From contig JBBCGI010000001.1 of the NCBI GenBank assembly GCA_037200975.1, forward strand, positions 2,790,001 through 2,854,000: 64,000 nt of DNA, read 5' to 3'. Source of the DNA: Pseudomonadota bacterium (lineage in GTDB: Bacteria; Pseudomonadota; Gammaproteobacteria; Steroidobacterales; Steroidobacteraceae). Positions within the stretch are counted from its first letter, which is position 1. Every line of letters begins with the position of its first letter. The notes beneath the pieces are model-generated. The model saw only the letters and a program-made list of their open reading frames with translations, was not told the DNA's origin and did no database searches. The translations under genes and the position numbers were made by a program. Shown here in pieces: positions 7,481-16,190 of this stretch.

Positions 7481-10329
7481 TCCGAATCGGCCGCCGTCAT
7501 GTCTGGTGGCTGATCGCGCTCGCCGCATTCGTCGTCGTGGGTGCGTTGCGACTGGGCGGCGCGTTGCGTCCGCTCGAGAACTTCGTCTCCGACGTGCGCG
7601 CCAGGCTGCTCAGGAGCGAGGTGCCGAGCGACATCGTCATCGTCGCCATCGACGCGAAGAGCATCGCCGCGCTCGACCAGTGGCCGTGGCCGCGCCGCAA
7701 TCATGCCGAGCTGATCAACCAGCTGGCGAAAGCCGCGCCGCGGCGCGTGTTCCTCGACATCGATTTCAGTTCGGCGTCCAACCCGCTCGACGACGCGCTG
7801 CTCGAATCCGCGCTGGCGCGGCCGCGGGATTTCCCGGTCGTGTTGCCGGCGTTTCTCCAGTACCGCAGCGCCGAGGACGACACGCTGGTGGTGCGCAAAC
7901 CACGGCCGCGATTCGCGCGGCGCGTCGAGCTCGCCGCCGTGAACGCGCAGCCTGCTCCCGACAGCCTGACGCGCGAATGGCGCAATTCCTGGACGCTGGA
8001 TGGCCAGAGGATGCCGAGCGTCATCGACCCACACCGCCTGCTCTCCGACGACCAGGCCGTGAGCATCGACTTCTCGATCTCACCGCAATCCTTCGTCCAC
8101 GTTTCCTATATCGACGTACTCGACGGCCTCGTGCCGCGCGAGGCGTTGGCCGGCAAGACGGTGTTCGTCGGTGGCACGGCGCTCGAACTGCGCGACATGC
8201 TGGCGGTGCCGGTCTACGGCTCGCTACCGGGCGTCGAATTGCAGGCGCTGGCCACCGAAACCGTCAACCGTGGCGCGCCGCGCGTGTTGCCGGACTGGGC
8301 CGCTCTCGCGCTGCTGGCGGCCTGGACCGCGCTGGCCGCGCTGCTGTTCTCCGGCAAACACGGCAGCAGTTGGCGCCGCAACCTCGCGGTAGTTAGTGCC
8401 GGGATGGCTGCGGCGGCCTGCGCGGCCTGCTACGCCTTTGCCGGCAGCCGCCTGGTGCTGGACGCGGCCGCGCCGATGCTGGCGATCGCATTGCTGTTCA
8501 TCGCGGCCACGGTCCGCTCGCTCGACCTGCAGACCTGGCGCGCGCTGGCATACGGCCTCGGCATGCGCCGCCGCGACGCCCTGCTCAAGAGCGTCGTGCA
8601 GTCTTCGACCGACGCCATCATCTGCGTCGACGAAGCCGGCATCGTGAAGACCGCGAATCCGGCCGCGACTCGCCTGTTCAACTGCGCCGCCTACGAGCTG
8701 CTCGACGAGCCCATCGCGAAATTCATCACGCTGCTCGCCGGCGACAATTCCGGCGCGCGGCTCGGCGCGTTGCACGGCGTGATCCGCGAATGCGACGCGC
8801 GTACGCTCACCGGCGAAGTCTTCCCGGTCGAGATCTCCGTGAGCCGCGTGCGGCTCAACACCGAACGCCTGTACACCGCCATCGTGCGCGACATCCGCGA
8901 CCGCCGTGCGCAGCAACGCCGCCTGCAGCACCAGGCGACGCACGATTCGCTGACCGGCCTGCCCAATCGCGCCGCACTGATCACTCGGCTGGACATGGCG
9001 CTGGCCGCGCGGCTTGCGCCACCGTCCATCGCGCTGCTGATGCTCGATCTGTGCCGCTTCAAGGAAGTGAACGACACGCTCGGCCACAACATCGGCGACC
9101 GCGTGTTGTGCGAAGTCGCGCAGCGCTTCGCGCAGACGCTGAGCGAGCGCGGCTTCATCGCGCGCATCGGCGGCGATGAGTTCACCGTCGTTCTCGACCA
9201 GGCGCAGAGCGCCGAAGGTATTGCGCAGACCTCACAGGCGCTGGCCGATTCGCTGCGCGCGCCCATCGACGTCGCCGGCATCTCCATCGAAGTCGGCGTC
9301 AGCATCGGCATCGCGCGATACCCCGATGACGCCGGCGACGCGCAGACACTGCTGCGCCACGCGGACGTGGCCATGTACGTAGCCAAACGGCGCGGCGCGT
9401 CCTACGAGTATTACGATGCCGCACACGACGAGAACACCGTGCGCAAGCTGGCGATCGGCGGCGAGCTGCGCTCGGCGATCGCCAACAACCAGCTCGAGCT
9501 GCACTTCCAGCCGCAGGTCAACCTGCGCAGCGGCATGGTCGAGAGCGCCGAGGCGCTGGTGCGCTGGTTTCATCCCTCGCAGGGTTCCATCAGCCCGGCG
9601 GAGTTCGTCGCGATTGCCGAGGCCACCGATCTCATCCGGCCGCTCACCGAATGGACACTGCGGGGCGCGCTCACGCAGATCCGCGGCTGGCGCGACAAGG
9701 GCGTGCACGTGCGCATCGCCGTGAACCTGTCGGCGCGCCTGCTGCAGGACACCGGCTTCCCGGTGCGACTACGCGAGTTGCTGGAAGAGGCGGGCGTTCC
9801 CGCCGCGTCGCTCGAGCTCGAGATCACCGAGAGCGCGATGATGCTCGATCCGGCGCGCGCGCTGCGCGTGATCCAGGAGATCGACAAGCTCGGCGTGCTC
9901 ATCTCGATTGACGATTTCGGCACCGGCTATTCGTCACTCGGTTATCTGCGCGACCTGCCAGCGCATTCGCTCAAGCTCGACAAGTCGTTCGTGATGGGCA
10001 TGCGCAACAACACCGAAGACCGCATCATCGTCGAATCGACCGCGCAGATGGCGAATGCGCTGCGGCTCGAGCTCGTGGCCGAAGGAGTCGAGACCGAGTG
10101 GGATGCGCAGTTTCTGGCCGCCGCGGGCTACGACTATGCGCAGGGCTTTCACTATTCGCGCGCCCTGTCGGCCGACAAGTGCCTGGCATGGATCGTCGAA
10201 TTCAACGCCACGGCCATGCTCACGGCCGGCGAAACCACCGTCACGAGCGCGCTGCACGCGCGGGAAGAGAGCGGTGCCGGGCAGGGGTTTCCGGGGTTGC
10301 GTTCGGCCGGCGCATCCAATGTGCGCTGA
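7477..10329 (+). CDS. CHASE2-PAS-GGDEF-EAL cyclic-di-GMP signalling protein
   Basis: 950 aa, inner membrane. An N-terminal helix is followed by an extracytoplasmic CHASE2 sensor (about 35-280), three helices (about 283-350), PAS (about 370-480), GGDEF (motif at 565-569) and EAL (EAL at 692-694). The EAL residues all look present: ITES, DDFGTGYSSL, LDKSF and VAEGVET. GGDEF is intact, but no RxxD inhibitory site is seen upstream of it. It may therefore make, break, or switch between making and breaking c-di-GMP. The four-base overlap with the FecR-protein gene indicates coupling. The last 20 or so residues (GAGQGFPGLR and beyond) and the stop codon come from an inverted repeat and are probably not part of the functional enzyme. 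Confidence 0.93.
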   Translation: MIRIGRRHVWWLIALAAFVVVGALRLGGALRPLENFVSDVRARLLRSEVPSDIVIVAIDAKSIAALDQWPWPRRNHAELINQLAKAAPRRVFLDIDFSSASNPLDDALLESALARPRDFPVVLPAFLQYRSAEDDTLVVRKPRPRFARRVELAAVNAQPAPDSLTREWRNSWTLDGQRMPSVIDPHRLLSDDQAVSIDFSISPQSFVHVSYIDVLDGLVPREALAGKTVFVGGTALELRDMLAVPVYGSLPGVELQALATETVNRGAPRVLPDWAALALLAAWTALAALLFSGKHGSSWRRNLAVVSAGMAAAACAACYAFAGSRLVLDAAAPMLAIALLFIAATVRSLDLQTWRALAYGLGMRRRDALLKSVVQSSTDAIICVDEAGIVKTANPAATRLFNCAAYELLDEPIAKFITLLAGDNSGARLGALHGVIRECDARTLTGEVFPVEISVSRVRLNTERLYTAIVRDIRDRRAQQRRLQHQATHDSLTGLPNRAALITRLDMALAARLAPPSIALLMLDLCRFKEVNDTLGHNIGDRVLCEVAQRFAQTLSERGFIARIGGDEFTVVLDQAQSAEGIAQTSQALADSLRAPIDVAGISIEVGVSIGIARYPDDAGDAQTLLRHADVAMYVAKRRGASYEYYDAAHDENTVRKLAIGGELRSAIANNQLELHFQPQVNLRSGMVESAEALVRWFHPSQGSISPAEFVAIAEATDLIRPLTEWTLRGALTQIRGWRDKGVHVRIAVNLSARLLQDTGFPVRLRELLEEAGVPAASLELEITESAMMLDPARALRVIQEIDKLGVLISIDDFGTGYSSLGYLRDLPAHSLKLDKSFVMGMRNNTEDRIIVESTAQMANALRLELVAEGVETEWDAQFLAAAGYDYAQGFHYSRALSADKCLAWIVEFNATAMLTAGETTVTSALHAREESGAGQGFPGLRSAGASNVR

Positions 10330-10367
10330 CGGTTCGCAACCCCGGAAACCCCTGCCCGGCACCGCTC
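10269..10367. repeat. Inverted repeat, GGTGCCGGG family, type C
   Basis: Perfect 33-bp arms (10269-10301 and 10335-10367) flank a 33-nt spacer that contains its own small GCGCA/TGCGC hairpin. The arm reads GAGCGGTGCCGGGCAGGGG and continues TTTCCGGGGTTGCG. Both convergent genes end inside it: the TGA of the CHASE2 gene is in the spacer (10327-10329), and the TGA of the DUF3187-like gene (10366-10368) is at the outer edge of the right arm. It probably acts as a bidirectional hairpin. Confidence 0.95.
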
Positions 10368-11493
10368 ACCGCTGAGGCCTGATCTTCGGCACCCACGCGA
10401 ACCCGAGCTGGAACCCGATGTCCGGCGTGTTGTTGAGATTCTGCAGATTCTCGGTGGCGGCGAACGAAGCGACACAGCAATCGAAACGATGCCTCACGCC
10501 CAGGCTCAATTGAAACTTGTCGCTGAGCAATTCCTTCAGATCCGTCTGCTCGCGCCGGTACACGCTCTTGCTGGCGTAGCCCTGCAGATTGACGTTGGTG
10601 CGGCCGGTCATCTGGCGTTCCCAGCCTATGACGATCGTCGGTACGACCTGCGCATCCTGCTCGGCGGGAATCTCCTGGCCGGCGTAGTAGACGGCGGCGA
10701 AATCCATGTGCAGCGCATTGCGCCGGCCCAGCCGCCGGATGGACGCCTGCAGTCCGTAGTCCGTGCGTCCGGTCGACAGCAACAATCGTTCGCCGTCGAG
10801 CGGCACCTTGACCGCGGTCTCGACCGACATCTGCCAGCGCCCCGGTAGTTTGAACCCCGTGTAACGCAGGCCGAAGGTCGGATCGCTGAAGCCGGAAGTC
10901 TGCGGCGCACCTATCAGCACCGCCTGCGAGCCTTTCAGGTCGTAGACCAGATTCGTCTGGTTGCGCGCGACGGCATGCCGGCCGAACGTGCTGAAGCCGA
11001 AGGTCTCGTGGAATTTCTCGATTCCCGAATCCATGAAGCCGCCGTGATACGACACCGCGGTGGCGATGGCATACACCGACCACTGGCTCGATATCTTGTA
11101 GTGCATGGTCAGGTCGAGCGTCGCGGACTCGAGATCCAGCAGGTAGTTCTCGCCGGGCAGATCGCGAATCGCCTGGACCTCCGCCGGCCCGATTTCCCGC
11201 CGCACGCCCGTCTTCTCGAGTTCGGTCAGGTATTTCTCGACGTTGGCCGAGAGCGCCCAGGTGTTCTGGTAACCGAGCTCCGCCTCGAATGCGAACGAAT
11301 GCGGTTCGATGGAGACGGCGTGGGCGGGGCGCATGTCGAGGCGCAGACCGCCGAACGGGGTGAGATCGCGCGATCGCAACATGCCGTAGAAGCGCCCGTC
11401 CTCGGCGTGAGCGCTGCCAAGAACGCACGCGCCCAATGCGCATATCAAGAAGCAGCGCAGTACCGCAATGCGCGCCTGCTGTTTCAAATTCAT
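10366..11493 (-). CDS. Predicted outer-membrane protein, DUF3187-like
   Basis: 375 aa with a signal peptide ending ...GACVLGSAHA. The mature part begins EDGRFYGMLRSRDLTPFGGL and is rich in alternating aromatic and polar residues (YAIATAVSYHGGFM, IGFQLGFAWV), as in a beta-barrel. The opening RSRDLTPF...LRLDMRPAHA resembles DUF3187 proteins, whose function is unknown; this assignment is from memory of the family and is moderate. The ATG at 11493 was chosen over in-frame starts nine residues upstream because GGGAG lies five bases before it. It stands alone and ends in the type C repeat. Confidence 0.6.
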   Translation of the reverse strand: MNLKQQARIAVLRCFLICALGACVLGSAHAEDGRFYGMLRSRDLTPFGGLRLDMRPAHAVSIEPHSFAFEAELGYQNTWALSANVEKYLTELEKTGVRREIGPAEVQAIRDLPGENYLLDLESATLDLTMHYKISSQWSVYAIATAVSYHGGFMDSGIEKFHETFGFSTFGRHAVARNQTNLVYDLKGSQAVLIGAPQTSGFSDPTFGLRYTGFKLPGRWQMSVETAVKVPLDGERLLLSTGRTDYGLQASIRRLGRRNALHMDFAAVYYAGQEIPAEQDAQVVPTIVIGWERQMTGRTNVNLQGYASKSVYRREQTDLKELLSDKFQLSLGVRHRFDCCVASFAATENLQNLNNTPDIGFQLGFAWVPKIRPQR

Positions 11494-11838
11494 TCGAACT
11501 CCCATTCGACCGCCGCGCACATCTACCAGCCGCCACGAGCCACTTCAATTGCCTTCTGGTCGTAGATCGCCTGCTCCGGCGGCCGCGCCGGGCGTGTTCT
11601 CCTGGGCGGCGACCACTCGTTGCTCACGGTCCACAATATTTGCTTCGATGCAGCCCACGCCGAAGTTTTTCGGTCGCTTTGGCACAACAAAAGCTTTCCT
11701 TTTGCCGCGTGCAGGCGTATCTATGCGAACGCGCAAGCGGCGCGGCTTGCGTTGCAGATTCAAGGCGAGGGGGAACGGGGACGAGACTGACTTTCCGGCG
11801 GAAATAAAAGTCGCTCCCCTTCAGGTAGGCGCCGCCGG
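11494..11838. other. Intergenic region with possible structured small RNA (plus strand)
   Basis: No convincing reading frame is present. On the plus strand, from about 11690, three possible hairpins occur: AACGC-GCAAGC/GCTTGCGTT near 11730-11760, GACTTT/AAAGTC near 11790-11812, and the strong terminator at 11828-11860. No plus-strand gene upstream would need that terminator, since the gene at 11493 points left. A short untranslated transcript would explain it. No good promoter was found by eye. Confidence 0.3.
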
Positions 11839-11860
11839 TCAATCCGGCGGCGCCTTTTTC
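11828..11860 (+). terminator. Strong intrinsic terminator (plus orientation)
   Basis: An 11-bp perfect stem, GGCGCCGCCGG/CCGGCGGCGCC with a 5-nt loop, is followed by five T, C and two T. It overlaps the 3' end of the minus-strand yffB gene, whose stop codon lies in the loop. It reads as a terminator only in the plus direction. Confidence 0.8.
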
Positions 11861-12240
11861 TTGTTCCCTGACCTTTGCGGCCGTGCCTGGCCCAGCGCCG
11901 AGTACTTCTCGGGGCTGAAGCCCACCAGTAGCGCCGCGCCCCGCTCGAGCACCGGCCGCTTGATCATCGATGGCTGTTCGAGCATCAGCTCGATCGCCTT
12001 GCGCCGATCCACATTCGCCTTCGCCGGTTCCGGCAGTTTGCGGAACGTGGTGCCGGCGCGGTTCAGCAGCACTTCCCAGCCGGTGGTTTTCACCCACGCC
12101 TCGAGTTTTGCGCGGCTGACACCCGATTTCTTGTAATCGTGGAATTCGTATTCGACGCCGTGCGAGTCGAGCCAGACACGCGCCTTTTTCATCGTGTCGC
12201 AGTTGGGGATGCCGTACAGCCTTGCTGGCGCCTTTCCCAT
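11839..12240 (-). CDS. yffB: ArsC/Spx-family reductase YffB
   Basis: This is a cytosolic thioredoxin-fold protein of 133 aa. The single conserved Cys14 is in YGIPNCDTMKKARVWL, and the family arginine is in MIKRPVLE. YffB proteins are related to arsenate reductase but probably use glutathione on another substrate. The family normally ends near FSPEKYSAL, at about 115 residues. Here some 16 basic residues (QARPQRSGNKKKAPPD) follow, and their codons run into the terminator at 11828-11860. The gene lies six bases after the MFS transporter gene on the same strand, so the two are probably co-transcribed. Confidence 0.88.
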   Translation of the reverse strand: MGKAPARLYGIPNCDTMKKARVWLDSHGVEYEFHDYKKSGVSRAKLEAWVKTTGWEVLLNRAGTTFRKLPEPAKANVDRRKAIELMLEQPSMIKRPVLERGAALLVGFSPEKYSALGQARPQRSGNKKKAPPD

Positions 12241-12246
12241 TGGTAG

Positions 12247-13539
12247 TTAGTCTCCGAGGGCCGGCGATTTGCGCAGCACCAGCGTCATCAATGAGCCGGC
12301 GAACAGGATGCCCGACAGCAGGAACATCGGGCCGACGAACGAGCCGGTGACGTCCTTGAGGTAACCCACCGCGGGCGGGCCGATCGCGCCGCCGACCGCG
12401 CCCATCGCGTTGATCAGGCCGATGGCGCCGGCCGCCGCGCTGCCCGAGAGGAATTTGCCCGGCATCGCCCAGAACGGCCCGCGCGTGCCGTAGTCGCCGA
12501 CGGCTGCGACCGTCAGCGCGATCATGGCGGGAATGGGCGAATGCAGCAGGCCCGTCGCAATGAAACCCAGCGCGCCGATCGCGGTGGGTATCGCCACGTG
12601 GAAGAATCGTTCGCCGCTGCGATCCGAGCTGCGGCCGATCAGCACCATGCCGGCGGCGGCCGCGATGTACGGCAACGCCGAGAACAGGCCGACTTCGAGA
12701 TTCGTGTAGCCGGACAAACCCTTCACGATGGAAGGAACCCAGAACGTGAGCCCATAACTACCGGTCTGGCAGCAGAACATGATGAAGGCGAGCAGCCAGA
12801 CCGTCGGGTGCCTGAGCGCCTCGCCCACCGAGAAGCCGTGTTTTTTCTGCGCCGCCGCGTGTTCGGTTTCGATGCGCTCGCTCAGCCATAAACGCTGTTC
12901 CGCCGTCAGCCAGCGGGCCTCGGCGGGTTTGTCGGTCAGGAAGCCGAGCACCACGAAACCGAGAAACACCGCCGGCAATCCCTCGACCAGGAACAGCCAC
13001 TGCCAGCCCTTGAGGCCCATGTGGCCGTCGAAGCCTAACAACCAGCCAGACAGCGGGCCGCCGAAGACCACCGACAGCGGAATGCCGATCATGAACCACG
13101 ACACCGCGCGGGCGCGCTGCTCGCGCGGAAACCACTGACTCAGGTAGAAGACGATGCCGGGCAGAAAGCCCGCTTCCGCCACTCCCAGCGCAAACCGCAT
13201 CGCGTAGAAAGTGGTCGTGTCGTGCACGAACATCATGCCGGCGGAGATGAGGCCCCAGGTGATCATGATGCGCGCGATCCACAGGCGCGCACCGAACTTC
13301 ACCAGCAGCAGATTGCTCGGTACTTCGAACAAGGCGTAGCCGACGAAGAAAATGCCGGCACCGAGTCCGTACACCGTTTCGCTGAAGCCGAGATCCGCGT
13401 TCATCTGCAGCTTGGCGAAGCCGACGTTGACGCGGTCCAGCCACGAGACGATGTACAGCAGCAGCAGGAACGGCAACAAACGCCAGGTGACGCGCGCCAT
13501 CGTCACGCGCTCGAGCTCCGACATTGTTTGCTGTGTCAT
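12247..13539 (-). CDS. MFS transporter, anion:cation symporter (phthalate permease) family
   Basis: This is a 430-aa inner-membrane carrier with about 12 helices. The helix-1/2 signature YIVSWLDRVNVGFAKLQMN is typical of the ACS family, which imports organic anions such as tartrate, glucarate or 4-hydroxyphenylacetate. Other family features are FVGYALFEVPSNLLL and GIVFYLSQWFPREQRARA. The start ATG at 13539 has GGGGAG upstream. It precedes yffB in a tight pair. It is divergent from the Rieske fusion at 13605, with about 65 bp between the starts. The substrate is unknown. Confidence 0.9.
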   Translation of the reverse strand: MTQQTMSELERVTMARVTWRLLPFLLLLYIVSWLDRVNVGFAKLQMNADLGFSETVYGLGAGIFFVGYALFEVPSNLLLVKFGARLWIARIMITWGLISAGMMFVHDTTTFYAMRFALGVAEAGFLPGIVFYLSQWFPREQRARAVSWFMIGIPLSVVFGGPLSGWLLGFDGHMGLKGWQWLFLVEGLPAVFLGFVVLGFLTDKPAEARWLTAEQRLWLSERIETEHAAAQKKHGFSVGEALRHPTVWLLAFIMFCCQTGSYGLTFWVPSIVKGLSGYTNLEVGLFSALPYIAAAAGMVLIGRSSDRSGERFFHVAIPTAIGALGFIATGLLHSPIPAMIALTVAAVGDYGTRGPFWAMPGKFLSGSAAAGAIGLINAMGAVGGAIGPPAVGYLKDVTGSFVGPMFLLSGILFAGSLMTLVLRKSPALGD

Positions 13540-13604
13540 TCCGCTCCCCGATGATCGGCGACAGTGTAGGGCATATCATGGCGGCCAACGTTCGGGAGGT
13601 GAAC

Positions 13605-14696
13605 ATGGGCGAGCCAGGTGAAGAGTGGATCGACGTCGGTGCCGCGGAAGACTTCAAGCGCGCGCCGTTGCGGGAAGCAAAACTCGGCGACCGGCTCGTG
13701 GCCGTATCGTTCAAGGACGGCAGGTTCGGCGTCATCTCCAATGTCTGCAATCACGTCGGTGGACCTTTGGGGAAAGGCCGCCTCGACGGCGAGTTCGTCG
13801 TGTGTCCCTGGCATCAATACAAGTTCCATCGCTGCACGGGAGAGGGCGAACCGGGTTACGAAGCCGATAAGGTGCCGGGCTACGGAGTGAAGGAAGAGGG
13901 CGGCCGGCTGTGGGTCACTGCCAAAGCCACCAGCAAACGCGGACATCTGCCTCATGAGCCGCATCCGCTGACGCGGCCGACGACACGCGCGCCCGGAGTT
14001 TTGCGGGTCGGCGGTATTTCCAGCACGGCGATGGATGCGGGCAATCCGCGCTTCTCCACCTCGGAACACTTGTTAGGAGTGGCGCTCGAACATGCCGCCG
14101 CCGAGTTCGGTGCCGAGACGAAACTGATACGGCTCAACGACCTCAAATTCCGCAACTGCGAGGGCTACTACTCCAAGTCCGCGAAGGCCTGCACCTGGCC
14201 GTGTTCCATCACCTCGATGGATCAGGGCGACCAGCTCGACCAAGTATACGAGCTGGCGGTGCACTGGGCCGACATCCTGCTGGTCGCGACGCCGATCCGC
14301 TGGGGCGCGGCCAGCTCGCTGTACTACAAGATGGTCGAGCGTATGAACTGCATCCAGAACCAGATCACCCTCAACAACAAGGTGTTGATCCGGAACAAGG
14401 TGGCTTCGTTCATCATCACCGGCGGCCAGGACGGCATCCAGGCGGTGGCGGGGCAGATGATGGGGTTCTTCAGCGAGATCGGCTATCTACTGCCGCAGTT
14501 TCCGTATATCGCGCATTCGCTGGGATGGGAGGCGGAGGACATGGAGAGGAACGTCGACTATGTCGAGGCCAGCGATTCGTTGCGGGCCGGCGCACGTGCG
14601 CTCGTCGGCCGCGGTGTCGACATGTCGAAGGCGCTGCTCGAGCGGGAGTTTGCGTGTGCGTCGATCGAGCGTGGGGGGAGGAAGGCTTCGGCCTGA
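13605..14696 (+). CDS. Fusion of Rieske [2Fe-2S] domain and NADPH-dependent FMN-reductase-like flavoprotein
   Basis: 363 aa, cytosolic. Residues 7-110 form a Rieske domain with Cys48-x-His50 and Cys67-x2-His70 (VCPWH), so all cluster ligands are present. After a Pro-rich linker, residues 125-345 form a flavodoxin-like domain (LRVGGISSTA, LVATPIRWGAASSLYYKMVERM). A Cys group (NCEGYYSK...CTWPC) in this part recalls iron-sulfur flavoproteins. The arrangement suggests an intramolecular electron path from a flavin to the 2Fe-2S cluster, but no partner oxygenase is nearby. The ATG at 13605 follows GGGAGGTG by five bases; upstream in-frame ATGs lack such a site. Confidence 0.85.
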   Translation: MGEPGEEWIDVGAAEDFKRAPLREAKLGDRLVAVSFKDGRFGVISNVCNHVGGPLGKGRLDGEFVVCPWHQYKFHRCTGEGEPGYEADKVPGYGVKEEGGRLWVTAKATSKRGHLPHEPHPLTRPTTRAPGVLRVGGISSTAMDAGNPRFSTSEHLLGVALEHAAAEFGAETKLIRLNDLKFRNCEGYYSKSAKACTWPCSITSMDQGDQLDQVYELAVHWADILLVATPIRWGAASSLYYKMVERMNCIQNQITLNNKVLIRNKVASFIITGGQDGIQAVAGQMMGFFSEIGYLLPQFPYIAHSLGWEAEDMERNVDYVEASDSLRAGARALVGRGVDMSKALLEREFACASIERGGRKASA

Positions 14697-14706
14697 ACGC
14701 GGCGTT

Positions 14707-15084
14707 TCATGCGTGCGGCGTCGCCGGCAGATCGATCGCATAGCGCCATTCTCCGTCGGTGCCGCGGCGCGCGAGTTTCGCCGACACGCCGCCCATCACG
14801 ATCGTGCTGCCGCCAGGCCCTTTTCCGCTGAATGACCAGCGGACCTGGAGCAATGCAATGTCGCTCTGGCGGACGCAGGTCAACAGAGTCGAAATATGCT
14901 CCCCGCGCAACTTGAGCAGCCGTTTGAGTTGAGCGCGAATTTCGGCGTGGCCGCGCAATTCTTTTCCCGGCACCGCCGAGAGCACCGCGTCGGGCTCATA
15001 CAGGGCCAGGAGATTCTCCAGGTCGGCGACCCGGAACAGCGCGTCGTAACGCTCGTTGAGCTTTTCGGGGCTGGTGACCGCCAT
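14707..15084 (-). CDS. SnoaL/DUF4440-like (NTF2-fold) protein
   Basis: 125 aa, cytosolic. The opening EKLNERYDALFRVADLENLLALYEPDAVL and the following GKELRGHAEIRAQLKRLL match the SgcJ/EcaC and SnoaL-like small cone-shaped folds. These may be enzymes or ligand-binding proteins. No catalytic role can be assigned. The ATG at 15084 was chosen because it begins the fold directly. The gene is convergent with the Rieske fusion, ten bases apart, and lies 70 bp beyond the end of the alpha-E gene. Confidence 0.7.
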   Translation of the reverse strand: MAVTSPEKLNERYDALFRVADLENLLALYEPDAVLSAVPGKELRGHAEIRAQLKRLLKLRGEHISTLLTCVRQSDIALLQVRWSFSGKGPGGSTIVMGGVSAKLARRGTDGEWRYAIDLPATPHA

Positions 15085-15155
15085 GCGGGAATTCCTTGTC
15101 CCATGCCACTTCCTCAGTGGCCGCGGCATTCTAGCCTCCCGGTCGGCGGTCTACC

Positions 15156-16187
15156 TCAGGCCTTGGCGCGCTCGCCGAAAGACAGGGACGTCTGCCGCTG
15201 CGACTGGGTCTGCGACTGCAAGCTCATGCGCTGCACGCCGCTGACGTTGCCCGAGGGGAAGTAACTCTCCGCGATCCCGTTGTGCACGTTGTGGATGTGC
15301 AGCTGGATGTTGTCGATCAATTCATGCAGCCCGGGTTGATCGAGCGTGGCGAGCGGCGCGCGTTCGATGAACTTCGCGGCGGTCTCTATCTGCTCGAGCA
15401 CGCCCTCGCTGCGCGGCAGCGGCTTCAGGGAATTGTCGAGCTGCGTGAGGCAGAACTGGCAGGAGCGTGGGAACTGGTCGTCGCGCAACAAGAACTGGAG
15501 CACGTCGGTGCGCCTGACGCGCGTACGCATGCGCAGGCGATACATCTGGTAACCCGACAGCGACTTGAGCACGCTCATCCACTGCACGGTTTCGAACGGG
15601 CGCAATTCGGGGGTCTCGGCGGGCAGTAGTTGGGCGGAGCGCACGTCGACGATGCGGCTGGTCATGTCGGCGCGCTCGAGATTGCGTCCCAGCGTGCTGA
15701 AGGTGTGCGCGTCGTTGCGATTCATCGTGCCGTCCAGCATGCCGGCGATGGTTTGCAGCGCGACGACGATGCGCTTGAGGAAATCGAAACGCGTGCGTTT
15801 GTTGATGCCGGTCGCGGCATCCTTGTTGAACTCGGCGAAAAACTCGTTGAGCAGCTCCCATGCCTCGGTGGGCAGGATCTCTCGCAAGGTGCGCGCGTTC
15901 TCGCGCGCAGCCGCGAGTGACGAGCAGATCGAGCCAGGGTTTTCCTTGTCCGATATGAGGAACTGGACCACATCGCGCTCGTCGCCGCGTGCGCCCTTGC
16001 CCTCGTTCCGCGCGTCGAACTCCGCGCGATTGCCGGAGATATCCACCAGCGGCAACCAGCCCGGGGCGATGCCGCCCGGCAGGTCCAGCAGCAGGTTGGT
16101 GTTCACGCCGATGATGCGCGCAGTGTTCTCCGCGCGTTCGAGATAACGCGAGAGCCAATAGACGTTCTCGACGACCCTAGCAAGCAT
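15156..16187 (-). CDS. Stand-alone alpha-E domain protein of the ATP-grasp/transglutaminase system
   Basis: 343 aa, all-helical. The N-terminus MLARVVENVYWLSRYLERAE is the hallmark of the alpha-E domain, followed by ENARTLREILPTEAWELLN and NAHTFSTLGRNLERADMTSR. The C-terminal tail is Gln/Ser-rich. Alpha-E proteins occur with circularly permuted ATP-grasps and transglutaminases in predicted peptide-ligation operons; their biochemical role is unknown. The ATG at 16187 is preferred. An in-frame ATG at 16205 would add MHPGTA, which is encoded by the inverted repeat. It follows the ATP-grasp gene on the same strand, with the type A repeat between them. Confidence 0.88.
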   Translation of the reverse strand: MLARVVENVYWLSRYLERAENTARIIGVNTNLLLDLPGGIAPGWLPLVDISGNRAEFDARNEGKGARGDERDVVQFLISDKENPGSICSSLAAARENARTLREILPTEAWELLNEFFAEFNKDAATGINKRTRFDFLKRIVVALQTIAGMLDGTMNRNDAHTFSTLGRNLERADMTSRIVDVRSAQLLPAETPELRPFETVQWMSVLKSLSGYQMYRLRMRTRVRRTDVLQFLLRDDQFPRSCQFCLTQLDNSLKPLPRSEGVLEQIETAAKFIERAPLATLDQPGLHELIDNIQLHIHNVHNGIAESYFPSGNVSGVQRMSLQSQTQSQRQTSLSFGERAKA

Positions 16188-16190
16188 GGC

